Of a stretch of 64,000 bases of DNA, positions 18,484 through 26,536 are shown piece by piece. The stretch's first letter is position 1. The number at the start of each line of letters is the position of its first letter. A program made the position numbers and the translations under genes. Below the pieces are notes generated by a model that ran no database searches, was not told the origin of the DNA, and saw nothing but the letters and a program-made list of their open reading frames with translations. The DNA lies in contig CAVXZE010000014.1 in the NCBI GenBank assembly GCA_963766175.1, positions 62,001 to 126,000 on the forward strand, written 5' to 3'. Origin of the DNA: CAVXZE01 sp963766175. GTDB taxonomy: Bacteria; Myxococcota_A; UBA9160; UBA6930.

Positions 18484-19959
18484 ATGGATCAAATCGTCCC
18501 GACGCCGATCCATCGCCTCTGGGGAACCCTGTGTGTGGGGCTACTGGTCGCTCTTCTCATCGGGGCCTTGGCGGCGCCCGCCGTGGCCGCCGAGGATCCC
18601 GAGGTCGACGAGGCGCTCGCCGGCTTCGACGACGAGGAGGACCCGGAGCTCCAGGAGATCCTGGAGGGCTTCGACGAGGACGATCTCGAGCCCGCCGAGG
18701 TCGAGGATGAGCCGGTTTCGAGGTTCTGGCGCATCTCCGGCGAGCTCTCCCTGGGGAGCTCCTACAATCTGCTCTCGCACCGGCCGCCGCCGGGGACGGC
18801 TCAGTACGGGGGCCTGTCCCGCCTGCGCGCCGAGCTCAATCTGCAGCTCGACCTGGAGCTTCCCCGGTCCTGGCGGGCGCGCATCGCGGGGCGCGGGTTC
18901 TACGACTTCGCCTACCGGATCCGCGGGAGGAGCAACTACACGGAAGACGTGCTCGATCTCTACGAGTGGGTGGCTGAGTTCACCGAGGTCTATCTGCAGG
19001 GCTCCCTGTTTCGGGACCTCGACCTGAAGGTCGGCCGCCAGGTGGTCAACTGGGGCACGGGGGAGACCTTTCGCGTCGTCGACGTGCTGAATCCCCTCGA
19101 CAACCGCGAGCCCGGACTGGTGGACATCGACGATCTGCGTCTGCCGGTGGTGATGACGAAGCTCGACTACTACTTCGGTGACTGGGACCTGAGCCTGGTC
19201 GCCGTTCACGAGAGGCGCTTCAACGACGATCCGGTCTTCGGGAGCGACTTCTTTCCCCCGGCGATGGGGCTCGGGCTGCCGGATGAAGAGCCGGCGCAGA
19301 CTCTCGCCAATACCGAGTGGGCCGCCGCCCTCCGCGGCGTCTTCGAGGGCTGGGATCTGGGCTTCTTCGCGGCCCGCTACTACGAAGACCTGCCCCGCGT
19401 CGAGTTCCCGGGCTTCGACCTGGTAAGGGGAGCCCTCGTCCCGTTCCCCACCCAACACAGCCGCCTCACGCTTCTCGGGTCGACGGCCAACGTCGCGCTC
19501 GGAAACTGGTTGCTTCGGGGCGAGGTGGCCTGGATCGACGGCCTGGAGTATTTCCACCGCCCCGGTCGCAAGACGCAGCGGGTCGACGTGCTGGTGGGTA
19601 TCGACTACTCGGGGCTCACCGACACCTTCATTGCCTTCGACGTCGTCAACCGCTGGATCGACGGCTGGGAGAGCTCGCTTCTGGACGCCCCCGACTTCAC
19701 GCGCCGCAACTCGCTCGAGGTCGCCCTCCGCATCCAACGCGACTTTCTCCAGGACACGCTTCACGTGACCCTGCTGGCCGTCGGCTTCGGGAGGAATCTC
19801 GAGGACGGCAGCGCGGTTCGGCTCGGAGTGGACTACGACCTGCGCGACGGCCTCAGCATCGGCGGTGGCGTCCTCCTCTACCAGGCCGGGGATCTGCCTC
19901 CCCTGAGTGCCTACGGTCGGAACGATCGCGTCTATCTCCAGGCGAAGTACAGCTTCTGA
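18484..19959 (+). CDS. DUF1302-family outer-membrane beta-barrel protein
   Basis: 491 residues. The signal peptide ends near AAPAVAAED. An acidic linker (about 37-80, Asp/Glu-rich with repeated GFDE motifs) precedes the barrel. The barrel begins at WRISGELSLGSSYNLLSH and carries the family hallmark LKVGRQVVNWGTGETFRVVD, ending in an aromatic residue (YLQAKYSF) as outer-membrane proteins do. It is paired with the LolA-like gene 15 nt upstream, the usual genomic pairing. Function in the family is poorly defined, probably lipid or hydrophobic-compound movement across the outer membrane. Confidence 0.85.
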   Translation: MDQIVPTPIHRLWGTLCVGLLVALLIGALAAPAVAAEDPEVDEALAGFDDEEDPELQEILEGFDEDDLEPAEVEDEPVSRFWRISGELSLGSSYNLLSHRPPPGTAQYGGLSRLRAELNLQLDLELPRSWRARIAGRGFYDFAYRIRGRSNYTEDVLDLYEWVAEFTEVYLQGSLFRDLDLKVGRQVVNWGTGETFRVVDVLNPLDNREPGLVDIDDLRLPVVMTKLDYYFGDWDLSLVAVHERRFNDDPVFGSDFFPPAMGLGLPDEEPAQTLANTEWAAALRGVFEGWDLGFFAARYYEDLPRVEFPGFDLVRGALVPFPTQHSRLTLLGSTANVALGNWLLRGEVAWIDGLEYFHRPGRKTQRVDVLVGIDYSGLTDTFIAFDVVNRWIDGWESSLLDAPDFTRRNSLEVALRIQRDFLQDTLHVTLLAVGFGRNLEDGSAVRLGVDYDLRDGLSIGGGVLLYQAGDLPPLSAYGRNDRVYLQAKYSF

Positions 19960-20001
19960 CCTGCGTGGAAGGGTCGCGGGCGGGGCGATGGCGTCCAGGG
20001 C

Positions 20002-20694
20002 TCAGACGGGCTTCGAGGTGGCTGCCTCGACCCGCCCGATCCAGGCGACCACCACCGGGCGGTCCTCGATGATGCGGGCGCCTTCCTCGGCGCCGCGAAT
20101 GCACCGGATCTGCGCGCAGACGCTCAGGTCGGCCAGAGAGAGGGCGTCCCCGACCAGCCACTCGCGATCGCCGAGGAGGTCCGACAGCGCGTCCACGTGG
20201 CGTTCCACGTCGTCGAGGACCTGTTGCACCGACTTGCGTCCCACCCCCTGTTTCCGGGTGAGCCGCCGCATCATGCCCGGAATCAGGCGAGGTGCCAGCG
20301 ATTTCATCACGCCCGGATCGGCGTGAACCAGCTCGGGAATCCACCTTCTGGCGTTCTGGGGCAGGGTGAAGCGGAGCCGCATCTCGTAGAAGTAGAGGCT
20401 CTCGTCCGCCCAGTCGTCGAGGACGTGGCAGAGAGCGCGCTGGAGCGGATCCTTCGGCAGGATCGGCGGCTCCGGGAACTTCTCCTCCAAGTAGTAGGCG
20501 ATGTCGGTGGAGTCGGCGACGAACCTTCCGTCGTGCTCGAGACAGGGGAGCTTCCCAATCGGGTTGATCCTTCGGACCGACAGGGCGCGGGCCAGGGGCA
20601 CCTCCTGGATTCGGTAGTCGAGTCGCTTCCAGTGGAGGATGCGTCGGACCTTGTCGCAGAAGGGAGAGATCTGGAACTGGTGCAAGGTGATCAT
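20002..20694 (-). CDS. Glutathione S-transferase family protein
   Basis: 230 residues. The N-terminal thioredoxin-like domain starts MITLHQFQISPFCDKVRR, with the SPFCDK position typical of GST active sites, followed by NPIGKLPCLEHDG (the cis-Pro) and DSTDIAYYLEEKFPE. The C-terminal helical domain has the conserved GDALSLADLSV motif. Cytoplasmic conjugation or thiol-transfer; substrate unknown. It stands alone, converging with the DUF1302 gene. Confidence 0.88.
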   Translation of the reverse strand: MITLHQFQISPFCDKVRRILHWKRLDYRIQEVPLARALSVRRINPIGKLPCLEHDGRFVADSTDIAYYLEEKFPEPPILPKDPLQRALCHVLDDWADESLYFYEMRLRFTLPQNARRWIPELVHADPGVMKSLAPRLIPGMMRRLTRKQGVGRKSVQQVLDDVERHVDALSDLLGDREWLVGDALSLADLSVCAQIRCIRGAEEGARIIEDRPVVVAWIGRVEAATSKPV

Positions 20695-20742
20695 GGCCAG
20701 TGAGTCTAGCCTGCGACTCTCGCGCTTAGCCCCTGATTATCC

Positions 20743-20790
20743 TCAATATATTGATTTCAAAGGGATTTCTACAGGCGGCGATTGGCCGCC
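20743..20790. promoter_or_regulatory. AT-rich palindrome and hairpin in the gst-parA divergent gap
   Basis: TCAATATATTGA at 20743-20754 is a perfect 12-bp palindrome in an AT-rich island of otherwise GC-rich DNA. At 20774-20790 GGCGGC, a 5-nt loop and GCCGCC form a perfect 6-bp hairpin. Both lie in the 174-bp gap between the divergent GST and ParA-type genes. They could be an operator and a structured leader; no factor can be named. Confidence 0.4.
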
Positions 20791-20868
20791 AGAAGCGAGA
20801 TGTGGGGTTATTGTTACGTGGGGTTCTGAGGACGTGGGCGTGTGGGGACGTTTGCGTGGAGATCAGCC

Positions 20869-21885
20869 GTGGTAACAATAGAACAGGGGTTGTCGGGGTG
20901 GTTCGAGGGGCTGGCTGAGGGGGAGCTTACCTTGAGTCGTATCCTCGACGCCCTGCGTGAGGCGAAGCGCGCGCGGTCGCCCCTCCAGCTGGAGACGCCG
21001 CAGGAGATCTGTTCCGAAGCACGGCCCTTCCGGGTCGTGACCGTGACCAGCAACAAGGGTGGGGTTGGCAAGACGACGGTTGCGGCCAATCTGGCCGTTT
21101 ACCTCCGCGCGCTTCGCGAGGACCTGCCGATCCTGCTGCTGGGACTCGATGAGCAGTCCCTCATCGATCGCATGTTCGCGATCGGGCCTCCCGTCGTCGC
21201 GCCCACCATAGCGGGCGCTCTGCGCAAGGGGAGCTTCGTCTCCGCGGTGCGACTCGGTCAGTACGGGGTGCACTACGTGCCGTCGAGTCCCGGTATCTCC
21301 GAGCTCAAGCTGGAGATCACCGACGTTTTTCATCTGCAGAACGCGCTGCTGCAGACCCGCTGGCAGGGACTCGTCATCATCGACACCAAGAGCGACTTCG
21401 AGATTCTCACCCACAACGCCATCGCGGCCAGCGACCTGAGCATCGTCGTCGTCAAGGACCAGGCCTCGCTTCACGAGGCCGGGAAGGTCTTCGAGTTCCT
21501 CCATCGATCGGAAGAGGGTTCGGATCGCGGTCGCGTCCTGCTCTCCCTGATGGACCTGCGCGTCAAATACGTGGACGAAAAGCGTCGCGACATACTCGCC
21601 CTGCTCCTCTCCGAAATCCGAAGACGCGGCTATCCACACTTCCCGACCTTCATCTCCCGGAGCCCGAAGATCGAGTCCCTCTACACCAACCCCGATGGCT
21701 GCGCCCACTCGATTCTTCACGGTGCGCCGGGGTCGGTCGTGCACCGTCAGATGAGCCATCTGGCAAACGACGTTCTGGGATTTCTGGACGGACTCGAAGC
21801 CCGCAAATTCGAAGCTCGTGCTGCCGTCGGAGCCGTCGGGTGGCGTGATGCTCGTCCAAGGTCATACGTGGCTCTGCAGAGATAA
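20869..21885 (+). CDS. Orphan ParA/MinD-family P-loop ATPase
   Basis: 338 residues from GTG 20869, which has GGAG 7 nt upstream; a GTG at 20842 has no site. The deviant Walker A KGGVGKTT is at residues 63-70, with TSN before it. A Walker-B-like segment is GLVIIDTKSDFEIL. About 55 residues precede the ATPase domain (GLSGWFEGLAEGELTLSRIL) and match no family I know. No parB, minE or plasmid partner is nearby, so it may position a non-DNA cargo. The last 25 residues are Ala/Arg-rich and look unstructured. Confidence 0.8.
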   Translation: MVTIEQGLSGWFEGLAEGELTLSRILDALREAKRARSPLQLETPQEICSEARPFRVVTVTSNKGGVGKTTVAANLAVYLRALREDLPILLLGLDEQSLIDRMFAIGPPVVAPTIAGALRKGSFVSAVRLGQYGVHYVPSSPGISELKLEITDVFHLQNALLQTRWQGLVIIDTKSDFEILTHNAIAASDLSIVVVKDQASLHEAGKVFEFLHRSEEGSDRGRVLLSLMDLRVKYVDEKRRDILALLLSEIRRRGYPHFPTFISRSPKIESLYTNPDGCAHSILHGAPGSVVHRQMSHLANDVLGFLDGLEARKFEARAAVGAVGWRDARPRSYVALQR

Positions 21886-21999
21886 AGCTGGATGAGCGAG
21901 AATCGGATCGGGCAGGGAGGGGCTTCGTCGCTAGACTCCACCCAGGGCGGGGCCTCTTGCCTGGACCCGCAAACGTTTCCATTGGGAGGGAGAAAGATC

Positions 22000-22317
22000 A
22001 TGAAGGCAATTCGGTACTCACTGCTGGCGGTCGTGGTTGTGTTCGGGTTCATGGCGACGGGGTGTGCCTCGGTTTACTCGCCTGCCGCCGGCATGGTCTG
22101 GATGGATGTCCAGGGGCCGGTCGATGCCGGTGACAAGGTCGGCAACAAGGAAGGCCGGGCCTGTGCAAAGTCCTATCTGGGGTTTGTGGCGATGGGTGAT
22201 GCCAGCATCAAGGCGGCGGCCGCGGCCGGAGGGATCACCAGGATCGACAGTGTGGACCACCACTCGACCTGGATGCTCGTGATGGGCGAGTACTGCACCA
22301 TCGTACGCGGCTCCTGA
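22000..22317 (+). CDS. TRL-like family small lipoprotein
   Basis: 105 residues from ATG 22000, with GGGAGGGAG just upstream. The lipoprotein signal ends at FMATGCAS. The mature part has the TRL-like features PVDAGDKVGNKEGRACAKSY, a GDASIKAAAAAGGI repeat-like helix, and the end motif MLVMGEYCTIVRG. Members are small predicted lipoproteins of unknown function. A hairpin follows 19 nt after the stop. Confidence 0.8.
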   Translation: MKAIRYSLLAVVVVFGFMATGCASVYSPAAGMVWMDVQGPVDAGDKVGNKEGRACAKSYLGFVAMGDASIKAAAAAGGITRIDSVDHHSTWMLVMGEYCTIVRGS

Positions 22318-22335
22318 TTCGCATCGGGCTGGGCG

Positions 22336-22379
22336 CCCCCGCCGCCATCCGGCGGGGGTGCCAGAGCCTCTAGCTCTGG
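22336..22379 (+). terminator. Two hairpins after the TRL-like gene
   Basis: CCCCCGCCG at 22336-22344 pairs perfectly with CGGCGGGGG at 22350-22358 across a 5-nt loop. A second stem (GCCAGAG/CTCTGGC) follows at about 22360-22380. Neither is followed by a T-run, so intrinsic termination is possible but not certain; mRNA 3' protection is an alternative. Confidence 0.45.
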
Positions 22380-22442
22380 CTGTGCGCGCCCTTCCCCACC
22401 CGGGTATCATGGGCTTCTTCTGATCCACAAGGAGGAGATCCC

Positions 22443-23822
22443 ATGGCTACCGCTCCCCAGCCCACGCTCGAGCAGCTCGATCGCGCCCACCTGATCCATC
22501 CCATCACCGAGCTCCGCATCCACGAGGTGAAGGGACCACGCGTCATCGTGGGTGGGAAGGGGATTCGCCTCGAAACCGCCGATGGACGCAGCATCATCGA
22601 CGGGTTCTCCGGCCTCTTCAACATCAACGTCGGACACGGGCGGACCGAGATCGCCGACGCGGTGGCCGAGCAGATGCGGAAGATGCCCTACTACCCGTCG
22701 TTCTGGGACTTCTCCAACGAGCCGGCCATCCGGCTCGGTGAGCGGCTCGCAGGGTTGTTCCCCGCCGACCGCGAGCTCGATCACTTTCTCTTCACCACTG
22801 GCGGCTCCGACGCCAACGAGACCAACTTCCGGATCGCCCGCCTGTATCACTCCGTTCGCGGCGATCACGAGCGCAAGAAGGTGTTGTCGCGTCGCTGGTC
22901 CTATCACGGCATCACACGAGCCGCCGGGAGTGCCACCACCCTTCCGGCCTATCACGCCTTCTACGAGCCCGAGCCGAACTTCGTGCCGACCTCGATGCCC
23001 TACTGCTTCCGCTGCGAGTTCAAGAAGAACCCCCCGGACTGTGATCTGCTGTGCGCGAATGACGTCGAGGAGGTGATCAAGCGGGAAGGCCCCGAGACGG
23101 TTGCCGCCGTGATCGCCGAGCCGGTCCAGGGCACCGGGGGAATCCTGGTGCCTCCGCCGGATTACTTCGAAGGCTTGCGGGAGATCTGCGATCGCCACGG
23201 CGTGCTGCTGATCCTGGACGAGGTGATCACCGGCTTCGGGCGCACCGGACGCTGGTTCGGGATGGAGCAATGGAACATCCAGCCGGACCTCGTCTCCTTC
23301 GCAAAGGGAATCACCAGCGGCTACCTCCCGCTGGGAGGTGTCGCGCTTCGGCGCGGGGTCTACGAGACGATCCGGGACCAGTCGCCCAAGGGCCTCCCCT
23401 TCATGGGTGGGCTCACCTACAACAACCACCCGAGCTGCTGTGCGGCCGCCCTGGCGAACCTCGAGATCATCGAGCGCGAGGGACTGGTCGAGAACAGTCG
23501 GGAGGTCGGGGCCTACCTGCTGGAGAGCCTGCGCCAGGCGCTGGCCGACCATCCTCTGGTCGCGGAGATCCGCGGCATCGGGATGCTCGCTGCCGTGGAG
23601 TGCACCGCCCCGGGGACGGTGGATCCGGTCGGCGGGAGCCCCATGGTCTTCACGGCCGCCGTCTCGACCCGCTGCTGGGAGAAGGGTCTGATCGCCCGCG
23701 CCCTGTGGGAGAACGTCGCGCTGGCTCCGCCGCTCTGCACCACCCGTTCGGAGGTCGACGAGATCGTTGGCATCGTGTCGGAGGCGATGGGAGAGGTCGC
23801 GAAGGATTTCCCGACCGACTGA
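22443..23822 (+). CDS. Class III PLP-dependent aminotransferase (omega-transaminase type)
   Basis: 459 residues, full length for class III enzymes. The ATG is preceded by AAGGAGGAGATCCC. Features: RLETADGRSIIDGFSGLFNI, the cofactor-phosphate loop FTTGGSDANETNF, SRRWSYHGITR, LILDEVITGFGRTG with the PLP-ring Asp, and the Schiff-base Lys in SFAKGITSGYLPLGG. It moves an amino group from an omega-amino compound (beta-alanine, putrescine or similar) to pyruvate or 2-oxoglutarate. Two Cys-rich bits (YCFRCEF, DCDLLC) are a known feature of one subgroup. Substrate not determinable. Confidence 0.92.
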   Translation: MATAPQPTLEQLDRAHLIHPITELRIHEVKGPRVIVGGKGIRLETADGRSIIDGFSGLFNINVGHGRTEIADAVAEQMRKMPYYPSFWDFSNEPAIRLGERLAGLFPADRELDHFLFTTGGSDANETNFRIARLYHSVRGDHERKKVLSRRWSYHGITRAAGSATTLPAYHAFYEPEPNFVPTSMPYCFRCEFKKNPPDCDLLCANDVEEVIKREGPETVAAVIAEPVQGTGGILVPPPDYFEGLREICDRHGVLLILDEVITGFGRTGRWFGMEQWNIQPDLVSFAKGITSGYLPLGGVALRRGVYETIRDQSPKGLPFMGGLTYNNHPSCCAAALANLEIIEREGLVENSREVGAYLLESLRQALADHPLVAEIRGIGMLAAVECTAPGTVDPVGGSPMVFTAAVSTRCWEKGLIARALWENVALAPPLCTTRSEVDEIVGIVSEAMGEVAKDFPTD

Positions 23823-23838
23823 GTTCGCCAGAGAGTGG

Positions 23839-24351
23839 TCAGGGTACTTCGACTTCGGGCTGGCTCCGAGTCCGCCAGGGGGGGACGGAAAAGCTCTCGA
23901 CTTCCTCGGGGGGCAGCAGCTTGCCGTCGAAGTGGGTGGCCCTGAAGTAGCGCTTCTGGATGCGCCAGCCCGCCTCGGTGCGGCGGTGCAGGTCTTCGTA
24001 GAAGCCGTAGACCACCCAGGTGTTTTCGCTCCCGTCGAGCGCGGCCTGGACGTGGATTGCGCGAAGTGCAGTCGTCGAGGTGGCTCTGTCCCCGTCGCAC
24101 TCGATCAGTGGCTGGCCCATGATGTGCTGTGTGAATGCGAAGACCCGATTGAACGCATCGAACTGCTTCACCATGGTGGGGAGATCCGTCTTGGCTCCTT
24201 CCCCCATCGCTCCCATGTCGTAGTGGAGCTCGGCGTCGGTGCTGAAGACGCGATCCAGGAGCGCGTAGTCCTTCCAGTCGAGGGCGTGGAAGTAGCGCTG
24301 GAGCAGCTGGGTGATCTCGATGTGGTCGCTGGTGGTTCTCTCGTCGAGCAA
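23839..24351 (-). CDS. SnoaL/NTF2-like fold protein
   Basis: 170 residues from a TTG start immediately after the stop of the upstream MBL-fold gene. The start is uncertain because no good ribosome site is seen; coupling to the upstream gene is likely. The sequence has the SnoaL_4-type pattern: QLLQRYFHALDWKDYALLDR, VFSTDAELHYDMG, HIMGQPLIECDGDRA and WRIQKRYFRATHFDG. These are small alpha+beta cone proteins, either enzymes acting on hydrophobic or aromatic substrates or ligand carriers. Specific role unknown. Confidence 0.8.
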   Translation of the reverse strand: MLDERTTSDHIEITQLLQRYFHALDWKDYALLDRVFSTDAELHYDMGAMGEGAKTDLPTMVKQFDAFNRVFAFTQHIMGQPLIECDGDRATSTTALRAIHVQAALDGSENTWVVYGFYEDLHRRTEAGWRIQKRYFRATHFDGKLLPPEEVESFSVPPWRTRSQPEVEVP

Positions 24352-24353
24352 CG

Positions 24354-25640
24354 CTACCCGTCCCGCGTTTCATCTTCACCTTGCCGCTGCTGCGAGTCCC
24401 GGGCCGCGGCGCCGAAGATTCCCCGCGACATCGTCGACGGCTCGGCGAAGACCCGACGTGCATAGACGTCTGCTCGTAGCTTGTGCACCTCTCCGCTCTC
24501 GGGCTCGGCGTCCGCGGCCCAGTCGACCAGGTGACAGGCCATGGCGAGGTCGCCGGCCTCGGCGCACTCCCGCGCTCGAGCCAGAAGCCGGCTCACGCCT
24601 CCCGCCAGGCTGGCGATCTCGCGGGCCTGCTGTCGGCGCGGGGAGGGTTTGAGCTCGCTGGGCACTCCGCTGTACCAGCCTCCCAGGCAGCGGTAGACGT
24701 TGCGCACGATGAAGTCCGGCTCGTCGTAGACGGGCTTCAGGTAGGGCTTCGCGGCCAGCTCGGCGGGTGGGCGGACGTGCTCGAGGATCTCGTAGATCGT
24801 CGCCCCTTCGTTCATGGCGGCCACCGTCTGCTGGTAGAGCGACTCCAGGTAGAGCGCGGTGTCGAGGAGGGCCTCGCGCACCCTGGCTGCTCCGATCACC
24901 GGAAGCCCGTGTCCCGGTAGCAGGAACTCGGGCTCGAGGGCCGCCATCTGACGCAGGGCGGTCGCCCACTCGATGGCGAAGCGCTGCACCTTCTGCGGAT
25001 TTCCCGCGTTCGGTGCCGCCCAGATGAAGAGATCCCCGGTGCAGAGGACCCGGCTCTCCGGAAGGAAGACCCAGGTGTGATCGTCGGTCTCGCCGCGGGC
25101 GTGCACCAGGCGGACCTCGGACTCGCCGACGCGGAGGTCGAGCCGCTCGCTATAGGCCAGCGTGGGGGGGAGGGGATCCGTCGGCCAGCGGATGCGTCCC
25201 CCGAACTGACGGCTGTTGATGATGCCGTTGTATCCGTCGGTCTCCACGTATCGCCGCATTCGCGGGGCGACGGCCTCGTGGCCGATCACGCGGGGACGCT
25301 GCCAGCCCTTCGACTCGGCCTCGCGGAGGAAGGGGGGCAGACCGTAGGCGTGATCCACGTGGCCGTGGGTGTAGATGGCCGAGTGGACCGGCTCCGACGC
25401 GTAGCGGCGCACCCCGGCGAAGCTCCGTTCGTGCTGTGCGGGCAGGAAGGAGCCCGTGTCGATCAGCACCGCGCCCTCCCCGGTCCGCAGCACCGTCAAG
25501 TTGACGAACTCCTTGTAGAAGCCCACGCCGGCGGTGATCTCCTCGATCGTGTCGAGAGGCGCGAAGGGGTGGTGCTCGGGTGACTCGGTGGAGTCCTTCC
25601 CGGTCCAGAGACGGTCCGCGAGCTCGATGATGGATGCCAT
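24354..25640 (-). CDS. MBL-fold metallohydrolase with alkylsulfatase-like dimerization domain
   Basis: 428 residues from ATG 25640, selected because GGAGG sits 5 nt upstream; the frame is open to 25667. The metal-binding motif THGHVDHAYG is near residue 90. HARGETDDHTWVFLPE and LPGHGLPVIGAARV supply further ligands. The C-terminal half (LKPVYDEPDFIVRNVYRCLGGWYSG, then helices) matches the alkylsulfatase dimerization domain. Probably hydrolyses an ester or sulfate ester. The NTF2-like gene follows 2 nt later, suggesting a shared pathway. Confidence 0.88.
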   Translation of the reverse strand: MASIIELADRLWTGKDSTESPEHHPFAPLDTIEEITAGVGFYKEFVNLTVLRTGEGAVLIDTGSFLPAQHERSFAGVRRYASEPVHSAIYTHGHVDHAYGLPPFLREAESKGWQRPRVIGHEAVAPRMRRYVETDGYNGIINSRQFGGRIRWPTDPLPPTLAYSERLDLRVGESEVRLVHARGETDDHTWVFLPESRVLCTGDLFIWAAPNAGNPQKVQRFAIEWATALRQMAALEPEFLLPGHGLPVIGAARVREALLDTALYLESLYQQTVAAMNEGATIYEILEHVRPPAELAAKPYLKPVYDEPDFIVRNVYRCLGGWYSGVPSELKPSPRRQQAREIASLAGGVSRLLARARECAEAGDLAMACHLVDWAADAEPESGEVHKLRADVYARRVFAEPSTMSRGIFGAAARDSQQRQGEDETRDG

Positions 25641-25663
25641 GCTTCCTCCCGCTTGGGTCGACC

Positions 25664-26380
25664 TCAATCCCCGGCGAAGCCGGCCAGGGCCTCGAGATCA
25701 TCGATTCGGTGGATGGTGACGACGCGGTTCTTCATGCTCACCAGGCCCTCCTCGGACCAGGACTTGATCTGCTTGTTGATGCTCTCGCGGGTGGTCGCGA
25801 CCAGGTCGCCGAGCTCGCCCTGGGAGAGCTTGAGATCGATGCGAACGCCCTCCGACGTTTCGCTCCCGTATGCGCGGCTCAGGCTCACCAGCTTCTTGGC
25901 GAGCCGCGCGGGAAGATTGAGGAAGGTGGTGTCCTCGACCAGCTCGCTGAGTCGAAGCTGTCGCTCCGCGAGCACTTCCAGGAGCTTGATGGCGGCCTCC
26001 GGATGGCTTCTCAGGAAGGGCAGGAACTCCCGGCGGTCGAGTACGATCAGCTCGGACTCGTCGATGGCGGTGATGGTCGCCGTCCGCCGTCCGCCAGAGA
26101 GGAGGGCGAGCTCTCCGCAGACCTCCCCGGGCGCCATGATGTTGAAGACGACGTCGTCGCCTTCTGCCGAGGTCGTCATCGCCTTCAAGCGGCCCTTCGA
26201 GATCAGGTAGACCTGGCTTCCCGGGTCGCCCTTGTGGCAAAGCTCCTCGCGGGCGCTGAGCTTCATGAGGCGAGATACCTGGACCAGGTCATCGAGCTCA
26301 CGATCGCTGAGCTTCGAGAAGAGACTCCCCTTCGCCAGAAGCTCGCGCCGCTGCTGGGCGCTCTCCTGCGATATCGCCAT
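25664..26380 (-). CDS. Crp/Fnr-family transcription regulator
   Basis: 238 residues. The cyclic-nucleotide-binding-type beta-roll spans about residues 20-140 (KGDPGSQVYLISKGRLKA, APGEVCGELALLSGGRRTAT). The helix-turn-helix is at about 175-205 (LSQGELGDLVATTRESINKQ). No N-terminal Cys cluster is present, so it is not an oxygen-sensing FNR. Effector unknown; the GELALLSGGRRTATI segment resembles cAMP-binding members. Divergent from glyA, and it may act on either side. Confidence 0.92.
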   Translation of the reverse strand: MAISQESAQQRRELLAKGSLFSKLSDRELDDLVQVSRLMKLSAREELCHKGDPGSQVYLISKGRLKAMTTSAEGDDVVFNIMAPGEVCGELALLSGGRRTATITAIDESELIVLDRREFLPFLRSHPEAAIKLLEVLAERQLRLSELVEDTTFLNLPARLAKKLVSLSRAYGSETSEGVRIDLKLSQGELGDLVATTRESINKQIKSWSEEGLVSMKNRVVTIHRIDDLEALAGFAGD

Positions 26381-26454
26381 GACAGAAATCCCCCGTGCAT
26401 CGGCCCCGCGGGGCCAGTCGAGACCCGTCCGGATTGGCCCGCACCATCTTACAA

Positions 26455-26477
26455 CTTGGCGGGAAATGCGGGCCAGG
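26455..26477 (+). repeat. Hairpin element copy 1 (conserved 11-nt loop) upstream of glyA
   Basis: A 6-bp stem (CTTGGC/GCCAGG, one T-G wobble) closes the 11-nt loop GGGAAATGCGG. A second copy with the same geometry is at 57601-57623. The loop is GRGAAATGCRG in both and stem position 2 changes from T-G to C-G, keeping pairing. It lies 60 nt upstream of the glyA start. Unknown family; could be an RNA element, protein site or REP-like repeat. Confidence 0.55.
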
Positions 26478-26536
26478 CGTGATCTTCTCTATCCTTGCCC
26501 AGGATTCCTCACCCACTCACCGTGTCAGGAGCCCCC

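Noticed and set aside
26381..26536. Glycine or folate-type riboswitch upstream of glyA
   Set aside because: No tandem glycine-aptamer or THF-aptamer core could be recognised; only the short hairpin element.
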